Source: Rhodococcus sp. SMB37 (GTDB lineage: Bacteria > Actinomycetota > Actinomycetes > Mycobacteriales > Mycobacteriaceae). From it: a DNA stretch of 64,000 nucleotides. The DNA lies in contig NZ_SLVY01000016.1 of NCBI RefSeq assembly GCF_004345605.1, forward strand, positions 1 through 64,000, in the 5' to 3' direction. A model generated the notes under the pieces. It was given only the letters and a program-made list of their open reading frames with translations, was not told where the DNA came from and did no database searches. This document shows positions 1-10,087 of the stretch, in pieces; the first letter of the stretch is position 1, and the number at the start of each line of letters is the position of its first letter. Position numbers and translations under genes: made by a program.

Positions 1-1
1 T

Positions 2-88
2 ATCGCTGCGGCCTGCCGACGGTATCAACTCTGCATTCAGGATGCGATAGAACTGGTTCTCACCAGCGGAAAGACGACTTTGACGTGA
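2..88 (+). CDS. Possible 3' end of an upstream gene (partial)
   Basis: The frame is open from the window edge to a TGA at 86-88 and would encode about 28 residues ending in ...SGKTTLT. The other two plus-strand frames close early here. The TGA lies in the same frame as the next gene, whose first usable start (GTG at 95) comes two codons later. It is either the tail of a separate gene or the front of the next protein cut by a stop codon. I do not recognise the product. Confidence 0.25.
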   Translation: MAAACRRYQLCIQDAIELVLTSGKTTLT

Positions 89-94
89 CCCTGG

Positions 95-1681
95 GTGCCG
101 GTTTATGCGACATCGCAGGCCAAAGAGATCTCCGTTGCGTTGCTCGACAGCGTTTTGGGGTTGCCGGTGGAGGTACTGTCCTTCTTTTCCTATAACAGCC
201 CGCAACCGATCGTGGCCACGGCCGGGTGCCGCCCTGGTCAGAACGGCACTGGGAGTGTGACCGGTGGGTCGTTCACCCTTCTAGGTTCTCCATTCTCCAT
301 TCCTGCACCGAACTCGCAGGAGTCTGTCACCACATCATTTGCGTTGGCCAGCTACACCGCTACCGTGAAATCCGTTCAGGTCAGCACGGAGAATCGAGCG
401 ACGTCTCAGTTGTGGCTCGAAGTCTTCACACCTGGCATTATCAATGTGCTTCTGCCATGGAAATTGAACATGCTTGTCGCCCACGCCGAATGTGGAATCG
501 GTATCGACACCCCACCTCCACCGGGTCTGCAGACGGCAGGAGTGGCGCTGCAGGCAGACACGCTCGCTGCTCGTCTCACCGAACCCGAGAACGATCCGAA
601 CATCGAGACGTGCATCGAGGCTGCTCCGGATGAGGCCCGCGCAGATAGTGCGGACTCACCTGACCAGATGCTGCCCGCCGACGACGAGACCCCACCTTCA
701 GGTGAGGAGGAAGCGGCCGGTCCCGTATCCGAAACCGATCTTGCCCAGCGTCCGGAGCAATCTGCGGAAGATCCAGCGCCTGTCGCTACGCCCTGTGCTG
801 ATGAAACCCAGACGGTGCTCGACGTTCTCGCGGAGGAATCCGTAGCGCCCGAGGAAGACATCGCCGACCAAGTGGGCGGACAGGAACCGTCCACCTCCGC
901 GCAGGGCACGCAGACCTCGCCGACCACCACTACGCCGACATCACCGGCCAGTGAAGCGGCCGCGGACACGACCACGGATGCCACCGCCGCCGAGGAGTCC
1001 CCGGAACAAACCACACCTACCGATTCACCGACACCTGATCCACCGGCAGCTTCACCGACAGCCACGACCACCCCTGCGTCGCCGAACGACACCGCCCCGG
1101 CTCCAGCGCCGGCGCCTGGGCCGACCGAGCCCACCTACGTCGGAGTCGGGCAACCATTCACGCTCGTTGCCACCGACGGCACCGAACTCGGTACCGCGAC
1201 GGTCACGGCAGTGCGCAACGATCCCGGGTGTGGAATCGCTGTGCAGATGAGCATTCGCACTTCATCGCAGACCGACGAGCCACGATGGAACACGCTCACA
1301 TCCAATGATTTCCGGGCGGTTCTCTCCGACGGCAGCACTGCGGCCATCGGACCTGCGACAGGAGGGTGCGATCCCACACGCGCCGCTCTACCTCAGGTGC
1401 TCGAACCGGCTTCGAGCTACGCCGGGTGGATCACATTCAGCTCCTCTCCAGTTGCTTCCGCCGTGATGCTGCGACCGGAAGGCACTGCAGGCTGGATCTT
1501 CACGGTTCCCGCCGCACCGCCGTCCGAAGCTGCACCCGCTCCGACCCCAACCCCGCCCGGCCCTGCCGTGGTTCCACAGGAGTCGACGACCGACGATCCG
1601 TCCACCACGTCGAGCACCTCGGATGCCACGCCCGCCTCGCCGGACAGCCCGAGCCCGGAGCCCGAGGTCGAGGTCGAGTAA
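95..1681 (+). CDS. Pro/Thr/Ala-rich protein with a C-terminal globular domain, function unknown
   Basis: A 528-residue product with three parts. Residues 1 to about 150 are an ordinary, partly hydrophobic region. About 155-345 is a low-complexity acidic, Pro/Thr/Ser/Ala-rich stretch of the kind used as a wall or surface linker. About 347-470 is a beta-rich domain with two Cys that resembles the DUF4352/telokin-like fold, followed by a second Pro/Ser/Thr tail ending in acidic residues. No signal peptide is visible after the GTG start, although the composition is that of an exported protein. The true N-terminus may therefore lie upstream, beyond the in-frame TGA at 86-88. The neighbouring gene is a replication-type HTH protein on the other strand, so the pair could belong to an element. 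I do not recognise a family with certainty. Confidence 0.55.
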   Translation: MPVYATSQAKEISVALLDSVLGLPVEVLSFFSYNSPQPIVATAGCRPGQNGTGSVTGGSFTLLGSPFSIPAPNSQESVTTSFALASYTATVKSVQVSTENRATSQLWLEVFTPGIINVLLPWKLNMLVAHAECGIGIDTPPPPGLQTAGVALQADTLAARLTEPENDPNIETCIEAAPDEARADSADSPDQMLPADDETPPSGEEEAAGPVSETDLAQRPEQSAEDPAPVATPCADETQTVLDVLAEESVAPEEDIADQVGGQEPSTSAQGTQTSPTTTTPTSPASEAAADTTTDATAAEESPEQTTPTDSPTPDPPAASPTATTTPASPNDTAPAPAPAPGPTEPTYVGVGQPFTLVATDGTELGTATVTAVRNDPGCGIAVQMSIRTSSQTDEPRWNTLTSNDFRAVLSDGSTAAIGPATGGCDPTRAALPQVLEPASSYAGWITFSSSPVASAVMLRPEGTAGWIFTVPAAPPSEAAPAPTPTPPGPAVVPQESTTDDPSTTSSTSDATPASPDSPSPEPEVEVE

Positions 1682-1761
1682 TGGCACTCCAGCAACGGTG
1701 ATGAGCCGAAGCGAAGACGGAACGATCTCGATGTGCGGGTGATATCGCAGACGGTCCGAGG

Positions 1762-2730
1762 TCAACGACGACTGGATACACGGGCGGCTGGCCGCGCATG
1801 ACCACTACCCGGAGATGCGGTCGACGGAGTGCAAAATGCATACGGCAGCCGCGGTTCTCGTGAAGCATTCGACGTTCTGGCGTAGGTGGGTTTGGCGGAT
1901 GGCGCACGTGTCTTTCGCCGACACGAGCAGCGGACCGCTCTGCCGAGATCGTCGTCGGGCAGCCACCCGTACTCGTCGCACTGACCGCAGGTGGGTGGAA
2001 GCTTCGGCTGTGGTGGTCTGAGCTCCTGCCAGATCGAGATCCAGGCCGCTGCCGAGCGGGCAGGGTCGTTCGGACGATGCCGTTCGAGCGCGGCCCGCAC
2101 GAGTGCGTCGATGCCGTGGACGTCGACCGCGTGGGCGATCAGCGTGGCTTTCTCGGCGGTGAGGGTGTCGAACCGTGCGGTGAGACCGGCCCGGCGGCAC
2201 GCCGTGGCCAGGTCGTCGATGTGAGGATGCTGCTGCTGCGCTGCGGGCGCCGTTCTTGCGGGAGGCTCCGTACGCGACGGTGCGGCAGGTTTATCTCTTG
2301 GTTCAAGGACGGTTCGGGTGACATGAGCGTCACCCCGTTCGTGCTCTGCTGTCACCCCGTCGGGTACTCGCATGTCACCCCGTGACTTCGGCCGGGGCGA
2401 CGGGGCGTCGCCCCGCGGCATGCAGAGGTTGTAGCAGATGGGACGACGATCCTCGCGCGAGATCGTTGCCGCGACCCGTTCCTGATCGCCGCGGGTGATG
2501 AGTTCGAGTTCGACGAGTGTGCTGAGGCAGCGCTGCACTTGGCGTTCGCTCATCCGGGCGTAGCGGGCCAGGGTCCGCACCGACGGGTAGGCGTCATCGC
2601 CGTTCCGGGAAGCGTGATTGGCCAAACCCAAGAGCACCAACGTCAGTGCCGGCGCCGACGGCATGCCGGGCGGTGTGGGGGAGGGGATGGCTGCGTGTTC
2701 GAGAGTCCAGGTGATCGCTTCGATACTCAC
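1762..2730 (-). CDS. Helix-turn-helix protein, replication-initiator type
   Basis: A 322-residue protein starting at GTG with AGGTGA upstream. The N-terminus (about 25-85) is a winged helix-turn-helix with the sequence pattern of actinobacterial plasmid, phage and integrative-element proteins: a 'YPSVRTLARYARMSERQVQR' recognition segment followed by a wing. A short Cys-rich element (CGQC ... CSC) sits near residues 245-265 and may bind zinc. The last 45 or so residues are Arg/Pro/Ser-rich and look unlike the rest, so a late frameshift is possible. Known relatives are found on plasmids and prophage-like islands. That this one starts replication is inference, because no recombinase or partition gene is in view. 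Confidence 0.6.
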   Translation of the reverse strand: MSIEAITWTLEHAAIPSPTPPGMPSAPALTLVLLGLANHASRNGDDAYPSVRTLARYARMSERQVQRCLSTLVELELITRGDQERVAATISREDRRPICYNLCMPRGDAPSPRPKSRGDMRVPDGVTAEHERGDAHVTRTVLEPRDKPAAPSRTEPPARTAPAAQQQHPHIDDLATACRRAGLTARFDTLTAEKATLIAHAVDVHGIDALVRAALERHRPNDPARSAAAWISIWQELRPPQPKLPPTCGQCDEYGWLPDDDLGRAVRCSCRRKTRAPSAKPTYARTSNASREPRLPYAFCTPSTASPGSGHARPAARVSSRR

Positions 2731-2789
2731 GATGTCACCTGCACATAGGTATGCTGAGGCACGTTCGACACCGTTTCAGTCGGACATCC

Positions 2790-2819
2790 GGCCCGTCGCG
2801 ATGCCAGTCGCGGCGGGCC
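2790..2819. repeat. 12-bp inverted repeat (hairpin)
   Basis: GGCCCGTCGCGA, loop TGCCAG, then TCGCGGCGGGCC: a 12-bp stem with one G-T pair, followed on the plus strand by TCTGTTTT. It lies upstream of the HTH gene and downstream of galU, so it can act as a terminator or as a structured leader. Confidence 0.5.
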
Positions 2820-2961
2820 ATCTGTTTTCAGTTGTTCGCACACGCGTTCGTCGCGTGTGGTTGATCATCTTGGCACCGGAGTTGGCGGGCGTCAACGATT
2901 TGTGCGACGCGATGGTCTCGCCCAGGTCGTGCTGATGTTGGTGAATTAGCAATACCGTATG

Positions 2962-2993
2962 ACGGTGGCCGATCATCGTTGGTCGGCCACCGT
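2962..2993. terminator. Hairpin downstream of galU
   Basis: Perfect 11-bp inverted repeat ACGGTGGCCGA / TCGGCCACCGT with a 10-base loop, 27 bases beyond the galU stop codon. There is no T-run on the galU (minus) side, so it is a terminator of the G+C-rich actinobacterial kind or only an RNA 3'-end stabiliser. Confidence 0.55.
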
Positions 2994-3019
2994 TTCGATA
3001 ACTTGGCGTCTGTTAGCTG

Positions 3020-3940
3020 TTACGCGTTATCTCCCAGTTCGAGACGCTTGATAAGCCACTTGCGAAGCGCCGGTCCGTACTCATCACCGTTCAACGCGGT
3101 GTCGACGGCGGCGCGCAGGTAGCCGCCAGGGTTACCGAGGTCGTGTCGCGTTCCGCGATGAACCACCACGTGAACGGGGTGGCCCTGCTTGATCAGAAGG
3201 GCGATTGCGTCTGTCAGCTGCAATTCGCCGCCGGCTCCGGGTTCAATGCGACGAAGCGCATCGAAAATCTGGCGGTCGAGGATATATCGGCCGGCAGCGG
3301 CGAGTGTGGATGGTGCATCGGCAAGTTGAGGCTTCTCTACCATGCCAAGAACCTTCATCACATCTGGTTGAGAGACGCCCGGGACCTCTTCGACATGAAA
3401 GACACCGTAGGAGCTCACCTGCGACTTCGGGACGTCGACCGCGCACAGCACCGTTCCGCCGTGTTCGGCACGAACCTGCGACATTGTTTGCAGAATTCCC
3501 GAGGGCTGGACGAGGTCGTCAGGAAGGAGCACAGCGATGGCGTCTTCGTCATCGCCGAGCGACTGCTCAGCGCAGCCGACCGCGTGGCCGAGGCCCAACG
3601 GGCGATTCTGAATCACGGCCTCCACATCGATCAGGCTCGATGACTTACGGACTTTCTCAAGCAACGTGTGCTTGCCCTTGGCCGCGAGGTGGCTCTCAAG
3701 GGCGAGGTCCTTGATGAAGTGCGAGACAACTCCGTCCTTACCCGCGGTGGTGACGATGAGCAGACGCGAAGCACCTGAATCGGCCGCCTCCCCAGCGGCC
3801 AACTCGATGCCCGGAGTGTCGACTACCGGCAAGAGTTCCTTCGGTACGGTCTTGGTGGCCGGAAGGAAGCGTGTTCCCATCCCTGCCGCCGGTACTACCG
3901 CGGTGCGGAATGCAGTATGCGTCCTTGCTTTTCCCTCCAA
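3020..3940 (-). CDS. galU: UTP--glucose-1-phosphate uridylyltransferase
   Basis: Makes UDP-glucose from UTP and glucose-1-phosphate, the precursor of UDP-sugars for surface polymers. The nucleotidyltransferase signature is clear: VPAAGMGTRFLPATKTVPKE near the N-terminus, then LLPDDLV, GMVEKP and GAGGELQLTDAI. The TTG at 3940 gives 306 residues, the size I expect for actinobacterial GalU, and has GAGG seven bases upstream. An open frame continues to another TTG at 4012 that would add 24 atypical residues without a ribosome-binding site. One detail departs from close relatives as I recall them: the conserved PGIELV(A)xEAA region reads PGIELAAGEAADSG. The gene stands alone on the minus strand at the edge of the polysaccharide locus and is divergent from the sugar transferase. 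Confidence 0.93.
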   Translation of the reverse strand: MEGKARTHTAFRTAVVPAAGMGTRFLPATKTVPKELLPVVDTPGIELAAGEAADSGASRLLIVTTAGKDGVVSHFIKDLALESHLAAKGKHTLLEKVRKSSSLIDVEAVIQNRPLGLGHAVGCAEQSLGDDEDAIAVLLPDDLVQPSGILQTMSQVRAEHGGTVLCAVDVPKSQVSSYGVFHVEEVPGVSQPDVMKVLGMVEKPQLADAPSTLAAAGRYILDRQIFDALRRIEPGAGGELQLTDAIALLIKQGHPVHVVVHRGTRHDLGNPGGYLRAAVDTALNGDEYGPALRKWLIKRLELGDNA

Positions 3941-4440
3941 TGTGGAACCTCGCCTCCCCAGTCGAGTTTGCGAACGTTGTCCGATGTCGAATGCTTGATC
4001 CTCGGAGTTCAATTCGTAGAAAATGTGATTTGTATCTCATTGTCTGGATGTTTATTCCCGTGCGCTCGATTGTGGTCGGCGGCGACGAATGGAGTCTATG
4101 GTCAAATGTCGAGCCGCGCGACCTGGAGTGGGAAGCGAAAAGCGTGGGCGGCCAGGGGTATTTCATGAAGCAGGGGCCCGAGGCATAGATGCTGTATCGC
4201 GGGGTACCACGAAGATGCTGCGGCGGAGGGGTTTACGCGCCCACTTGAGCTGGACACACGTTCAGGCTGCTGAGGATGGTAAGTAACGTTACAGTCTCGT
4301 TCGTAGATGTTCTGCGTAGGTCTGTGCGGAATACTTGCGCCGGGTGGCATCGGGAAGTGCCGTCGCGGCGGGCGTTCAGCGCGTGCTATGTGACCGGGGA
4401 GGGTTACGAGGGCGGGCCGATCTGCCTTTAAGAGAAGAGC
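3941..4440. promoter_or_regulatory. Long divergent control region between galU and the sugar transferase gene
   Basis: About 430-500 bases with no convincing gene. It is visibly richer in A+T than its surroundings at about 3990-4070 and must hold both divergent promoters. A perfect 10-bp palindrome GTAACGTTAC lies at 4283-4292, about 150 bases ahead of the sugar transferase, and could be an operator. The leader is long for this kind of gene. Confidence 0.45.
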
Positions 4441-6009
4441 ATGTCTCGGGGAGGAGACAACGATGAGGGTTGGTGCGCGGTGACTGCCGTCGGGGAGAAG
4501 CGAAACCCGGCTACCGAAGACGGTGTCGTCAGTTTTGAGGCGAAGGGCGTCGTGGGGCGGTCAGACGCCAGTGGCACGAGATGGGCATGGCAGACGTCGT
4601 ACGGGCGTCATCTGTTCTGGACAGACACAGTAATAGTGGTCCTGGCAGTGTTATTGGCGCACATCGTCCGATTCGGACATGAGAATCTGTTGACGATGGA
4701 CCCGGTCAGCACGCTCAACTACACACTGATTTCCGCAGGTTTAGCTGTTGCCTGGATGGTGAACCTGCGGTTATTCCGTACTCGGTCGCGTCGGGTTATT
4801 GGTGCTGGCTACGACGAGTATCAACGCGTTGTATCGAGCACGCTTCGACTGTTCGGCTTCATTGCGATACTGGCGCTCGTGTTCCAGGTGGAACTTGCGC
4901 GTGGATATCTGGCGATTGCCTTGCCCGTCGGCTTGTTGGGGTTGCTGCTCAGTCGCTGGGTATGGCGCAAGGTGGTCGCTCAGAAGCGTCGCAGAGGCGA
5001 GTATACGACGTCCGTTCTGGTCGTCGGCGGCGCACGCGCCGTGCGGCACTTGAGTAGTACGTTTGAGCGCAAGTTCACTGACGGCTATCGCGTTGTGGGC
5101 GTCTGTGTTCCGGCATATTCGGGATCAGTTGGAGACGAGATCGATGTCGACGGTCGACCCGTACCAATACTCGGTGATGAACATTCAATCATCAAGTCGC
5201 TAAGTGCATCAGGCGCAGATACTGTCGCAGTTGCCGCCACTGAGACCCTCGGGCCTGAGGGCATCAAGGATCTGGTGTGGCAGCTCGATCCGCTCGACGC
5301 GGATCTCGTCGTCGCGACCGGTGTAGTCGATGTCGCGGGGCCGCGCCTGGAGATGCGGCCGGTCGCGGGTCTGCCGTTGATCCACGTGGAGAAGCCGAGC
5401 TATCACGGGGCGAAGCGCAGCGGTAAACGTGTGTTCGATCTGGTGTTCTCGGCGTTGGCGTTAGTCGCGCTGGCTCCGGTGTTCGCGGTGGTTGCAGTCC
5501 TGATCAAGCTCGACAACAAGGGCCCGGTGTTCTACAAAGCTGAGCGGATCGGTCTCGACGGTGAGCCGTTCGGGATGATCAAGTTCCGGTCGATGGTCAC
5601 GAAGGCTGACGCGATGGTCGAATCGTTGCTGGTGCAGAACGAGGGCGCGGGCGTGCTGTTCAAGATGCGTGATGATCCGCGTGTGACCAGGGTGGGCAAG
5701 GTGCTACGCCGGTACAGTATCGACGAGCTGCCGCAGTTCATCAATGTGCTACGCGGTGAGATGAGTGTCGTCGGTCCGCGCCCGCCTTTGCGTCGTGAGG
5801 TGGAAAACTACGACGGTCGCGTCAAGCGTCGCCTGTTGGTGCGTCCCGGCGTGACCGGGCTTTGGCAGGTCAGTGGTCGTTCGGATCTGTCGTGGGACGA
5901 ATCGGTGCGGCTCGATCTGTCGTATGTGGAGAATTGGTCAATGATTTCCGATGTACTGATCATCGGGAAGACCGTCAAGGCCGTCGTTGCGAGTGACGGC
6001 GCGTACTGA
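4441..6009 (+). CDS. Polyprenyl-phosphate glycosyl-1-phosphate transferase (WbaP/WcaJ type)
   Basis: Starts polysaccharide repeat-unit assembly by moving a sugar-1-phosphate from a UDP-sugar to undecaprenyl (or decaprenyl) phosphate at the inner face of the membrane. The 522-residue protein has the long-form layout: four membrane segments at roughly 60-185, a CoA-binding-like Rossmann domain at about 185-320, one membrane helix near 335-355, then the catalytic domain with KRVFDLVFS, GPVFYKAERIG, FKMRDDPR, RYSIDELPQFINVL and GPRPP. A GTG at 4480 with GAGGG upstream is an alternative start that would remove 13 residues. The donor sugar cannot be read from the sequence. With galU next door, glucose is plausible. 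Confidence 0.9.
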   Translation: MSRGGDNDEGWCAVTAVGEKRNPATEDGVVSFEAKGVVGRSDASGTRWAWQTSYGRHLFWTDTVIVVLAVLLAHIVRFGHENLLTMDPVSTLNYTLISAGLAVAWMVNLRLFRTRSRRVIGAGYDEYQRVVSSTLRLFGFIAILALVFQVELARGYLAIALPVGLLGLLLSRWVWRKVVAQKRRRGEYTTSVLVVGGARAVRHLSSTFERKFTDGYRVVGVCVPAYSGSVGDEIDVDGRPVPILGDEHSIIKSLSASGADTVAVAATETLGPEGIKDLVWQLDPLDADLVVATGVVDVAGPRLEMRPVAGLPLIHVEKPSYHGAKRSGKRVFDLVFSALALVALAPVFAVVAVLIKLDNKGPVFYKAERIGLDGEPFGMIKFRSMVTKADAMVESLLVQNEGAGVLFKMRDDPRVTRVGKVLRRYSIDELPQFINVLRGEMSVVGPRPPLRREVENYDGRVKRRLLVRPGVTGLWQVSGRSDLSWDESVRLDLSYVENWSMISDVLIIGKTVKAVVASDGAY

Positions 6010-6078
6010 TCGTAGATCTGATGTTTCCATCGTTGAATAGCTTGAACTTTTGTTGCGATGTAAAGCTGGGGGCGGAGC

Positions 6079-7218
6079 GTGCTCAAACGTGTAGAAGTGC
6101 TGGAAATCTATTCAGTCCGAGCGATCGCGTGTCTCATGGTTGTCGCCCTGCACTCGATCGAAGCGGTCCTCAATATCAGGGCATCGACTGAAGGTGGTCT
6201 GGGCTATGATATCGCGTTGCTCTTGAAAACTGGAACGCCGATATTTGTCATGATATCCGCGTTTGTTTTGGCGGTCTCGTATTCGAGTAGTGGAGCGCCC
6301 AGAGGTTTACTCCGCAAGCGCTTGGAAGTTTTGTTGCCGCCCTTTGTGGTGTTCGGTTTCTTCTATACCTTCTTGGACTGGTATATATACGAACTTAATC
6401 TGGTTGAAGCTAGCTGGGAGTTGGCGAAGAATCTCTTCTTCGCGGATTTCCATGGATACTTCATCCTGATCGTAATTCAATTTGTGGCCTTGTTTCCTAT
6501 GTACAGACGGTTGGCGAACCGCTACAGCGCAGTTGCGCTGCTGGCTGCCAGTGCCCTTATTAGTGTTGTGTGGGTAAGTTTCTTTAACTTCGGCCCAATG
6601 CCTAGTGATGAAGAAAATATGCGGCTGTACGTAAGATCGTCGTGGATCCCGTTCCCTGGGTGGCTTCTATACTTCGCGGTGGCGTACCACTTAGGTGCCG
6701 CGGTGCGCTCGACTCAAGATATGGCTAGGAAGTATACGGTGCTCGTGGCCACGACAGCCTTGATCGTTGGCGCGGCGCTCGTGGGGGCCTACGAACTCGG
6801 ACTCAACGATGTCCACAGTTCTAAACGACCCGAAATGTTACTGCTGGTACCGCTTGTATTTGTTATAGTGTTCGGCCTTGCAGGGCGAGCTAAAACAGTT
6901 CCGACTCTGGTAGCTTGGCTCTCCAAGTACTCTTTCGGTATCTACCTGATGCACTTCTTCTGGATCGCTGTTGCTGAAAAGACCCTGCGTCCGGTAGCAG
7001 AGCACCTTCCTGCATGGATTTTCGCAATGATTCTGTTCTTGGTGGGGGTAAGCTTCTCTGCCGTTAGCGTACAGATAATTCAGCGGTTGCCATTTGGGAA
7101 GTACATTGTCGGGCCAGTCGGGCGGTCGCCGCGACGAATGACGGATGAGGGTGCTCCTTCTGAGAAGGATTACCGTCGTGCCCGACTGGGAGATATCAGA
7201 GTTTCAGACTCCCCCTAG
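6079..7218 (+). CDS. Acyltransferase family 3 membrane protein (OafA-like)
   Basis: A 379-residue integral membrane protein of the acyltransferase-3 family, which moves acetyl or other acyl groups onto surface sugars. The conserved N-terminal signature is present: YSVRAIACLMVVALHS with the key His, then FVMISAF. About ten hydrophobic helices follow, with SKYSFGIYLMHFFW near residue 290. It starts at GTG with GGCGGAG just upstream. It is the second plus-strand gene after the phosphoglycosyl transferase (69-base gap) and is markedly richer in A+T than galU or rmlB, which suggests horizontal acquisition. A likely role is O-acylation of the polymer; the exact acyl group and acceptor are unknown. 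Confidence 0.85.
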   Translation: MLKRVEVLEIYSVRAIACLMVVALHSIEAVLNIRASTEGGLGYDIALLLKTGTPIFVMISAFVLAVSYSSSGAPRGLLRKRLEVLLPPFVVFGFFYTFLDWYIYELNLVEASWELAKNLFFADFHGYFILIVIQFVALFPMYRRLANRYSAVALLAASALISVVWVSFFNFGPMPSDEENMRLYVRSSWIPFPGWLLYFAVAYHLGAAVRSTQDMARKYTVLVATTALIVGAALVGAYELGLNDVHSSKRPEMLLLVPLVFVIVFGLAGRAKTVPTLVAWLSKYSFGIYLMHFFWIAVAEKTLRPVAEHLPAWIFAMILFLVGVSFSAVSVQIIQRLPFGKYIVGPVGRSPRRMTDEGAPSEKDYRRARLGDIRVSDSP

Positions 7219-7388
7219 CTGCGATCTTTCTTGAGCCTGGCGTGCCGGCCTGAGCCGTTCGGATTGGATGTGGAGACCGCAGATCCGGTGTGTGCCCACG
7301 ATCGACTACCCGACACAGTCGGATCACGTCGAGGTCCACGGCCTCGAACTGAGTGTCCTTTCGTCTCGATGAAGAAGATACGTGCAGG

Positions 7389-8589
7389 TCACGAAGGTTC
7401 AGGCAATGCTGCAAGCCGGTTCAGACCGGCCACGAGAACATCGACACCAGGAGCCGTCGCGGCCAGCCGCAGACGAACACGGCGGGCATGCCGGGCGATC
7501 TTGCCGGCGATTGACAGTAACTGCAACCGAAACCACAACCGAAACCGCAACCGTTTCGGTTCCCACGCCGCGCCGAGACCTCGGTGAAGGCGAGCATCTG
7601 CATCCACGCGGTCAGCTCGCACGCCAGTTGCACGAGTGCGAGCCGGATCCGGTTCTGATCGAACCCGTGCAACAGAAGATTCTGTAACCCAGTCACTTTC
7701 GCTGTCCGTATTCGGTCCTCACACCGAGCTCGACGGCGGTGCCGCAACTCGAGATCGGGGCGTTGGCCGCGGCGGGTGTTGGTCACGAACGCGGTCAACC
7801 GCAGCCCGTCGCGGTCGGTGAACCGCAATTGTGCACCCGGATGAGGCCCCTCTGTCCTCACGATCACGCGCATCCCGTTCGGCCACGTCGATAGGTCGAG
7901 CAGCTGGTGATCTCGGTGGCCCAGGCGCCAGCGCGGACCTGCCCGTCCGAGTCGTAGGCGGGGGTCCATGCCTGCTCGGGGACCAGATCGATTGCTTCGG
8001 CGTGGGCGCCGGTCAATCCGAATCCGACGGAGTAGGAGAGTCTGCGTTTGGTCAGGTACTCGATCAGGTGGTGGGTGCCGCCGGCGCCGTCGATGCGGAC
8101 CAGTACCTTCTTCCCGACCCGATATCCCGAGTCGAACGGTAACTGCGTCAGGGCGTCCTGCACGACGGTGATGTGGTCGGCGGCGGTGTTCGAGCCGGCG
8201 TTCTCCGGGCGCAGCAGCATCGCAGCAGGTTCTCCGGTGCCGTGCTCACCGTGGTCGACGAATGCACAGAGGGGATGAAACCCGTAGCCGCGTTTGAAGT
8301 TCGGGGCAGCAGATGCCTTGTCGGAGTGGGCGGTGACGAGGGTGGCATCGATGTCGATGACCAGCGGCTTGCGTTCGTCGATGGCGTGATGTGACGGTGT
8401 TGGTTTGGGCGGTCGGTGCCGGTCGAGCACCAGGCCAAGGGCGTGGCCGTCGATGCGGCCGATCACTGCCGGATCGTGGCCTCGCCTGAAATTTGGAATC
8501 GGACCCTGCACCGCTGCAGTATTTTCGGGGGAACTCCTGCAGCCTAGTCGGCGATGGTGTGCTACGGGTGGACTCCGCTGGAAACGCAC
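7389..8589 (-). pseudogene. Decayed IS1380-family transposase
   Basis: Three overlapping minus-strand frames together give most of an IS1380-family transposase. Frame one covers PLVIDIDATLVTAHSDKASA, FKRGYGFHPLCAFVDH, ENAGSNTAADH, VRIDGAGGTHH and WTPAYDSDG. A one-base shift near 7905 leads to WPNGMRVIVR, FVTNTRRGQ, LELRHRRRARCEDRIRTAK and CELTAWMQML. A second shift near 7570 leads to the C-terminus with KRLRF...SIAGKIARHARR and ends at 7389. Next to the second shift a 12-base unit is tandemly repeated (7528-7562), lengthening the Arg-Leu segment. The gene cannot give a full product. The N-terminal 100 or so residues expected of the family are missing or replaced by another element's sequence. 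Terminal inverted repeats were not found by eye. Confidence 0.8.
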
Positions 8590-8599
8590 ACAGCGCCAC

Positions 8600-8719
8600 C
8601 GCGATCAGTGACGGTAATCGGAATGGCGACCGCGCCTTGGCGCGCGGATCGGGCACCCTTTCGAGCGCGGTGAGCAGATCCAGCATCTGTGTGTCGCTCT
8701 GGCTACGTCCCCACCTCAT
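8600..8719 (-). pseudogene. N-terminal remnant of an ISAs1-family transposase
   Basis: Translation gives LDLLTALERVPDPRAKAR followed by FRLPSLIAVALCAFPA, the typical first 40 residues of ISAs1/H-repeat transposases (LxxVPDPRxxxGxRHPLxxLLAxALxAxLAG). The match stops near 8600, where the IS1380-like sequence takes over in the same orientation. It is therefore a fragment, either interrupted by or recombined with the IS1380 copy. Confidence 0.6.
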
Positions 8720-9013
8720 CGGATCAGCTGGTCAAGACAGGGGCCGATCGGAGGCACTGTCCCGGCGGGCAGGGCTGACTCCTCGTGGACGATCGGGATG
8801 CGTAAGCCACACCATGATCGATCCCAGTCCTCATGTCCTCCACCGGTTCTCTCGGCACCTCGAATTCCCAGGTCATGAGTTTGTTCATCAACAACAACGG
8901 CGCCCTGGTATCGGATGTGACGTGGAGATTGAACCTTCACGCATTGGCACGACAGAGCGACGTTCCAGCGGCTGCCCATCGATGACGCCAATCAGAAGCG
9001 CCGAGAGGGCTTT
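8720..9013. other. Gene-free stretch between transposase remnant and rmlB
   Basis: About 290 bases with no open frame of convincing composition in either direction. Its position beside the transposase fragments suggests it is more degraded element DNA. I see no clear terminal repeat and no terminator for rmlB in it. Confidence 0.35.

Positions 9014-10087
<1,074 letters not shown>

Noticed and set aside
2776-2976. 66-codon minus-strand frame between the HTH gene and galU
   Set aside because: It spans two hairpins, has no ribosome-binding site or family resemblance, and its composition looks random.
7528-7562. Short CAACCGAAAC repeats considered as iterons or an origin
   Set aside because: They fall inside the transposase coding sequence and explain the extra Arg/Leu residues there; a microduplication is simpler.
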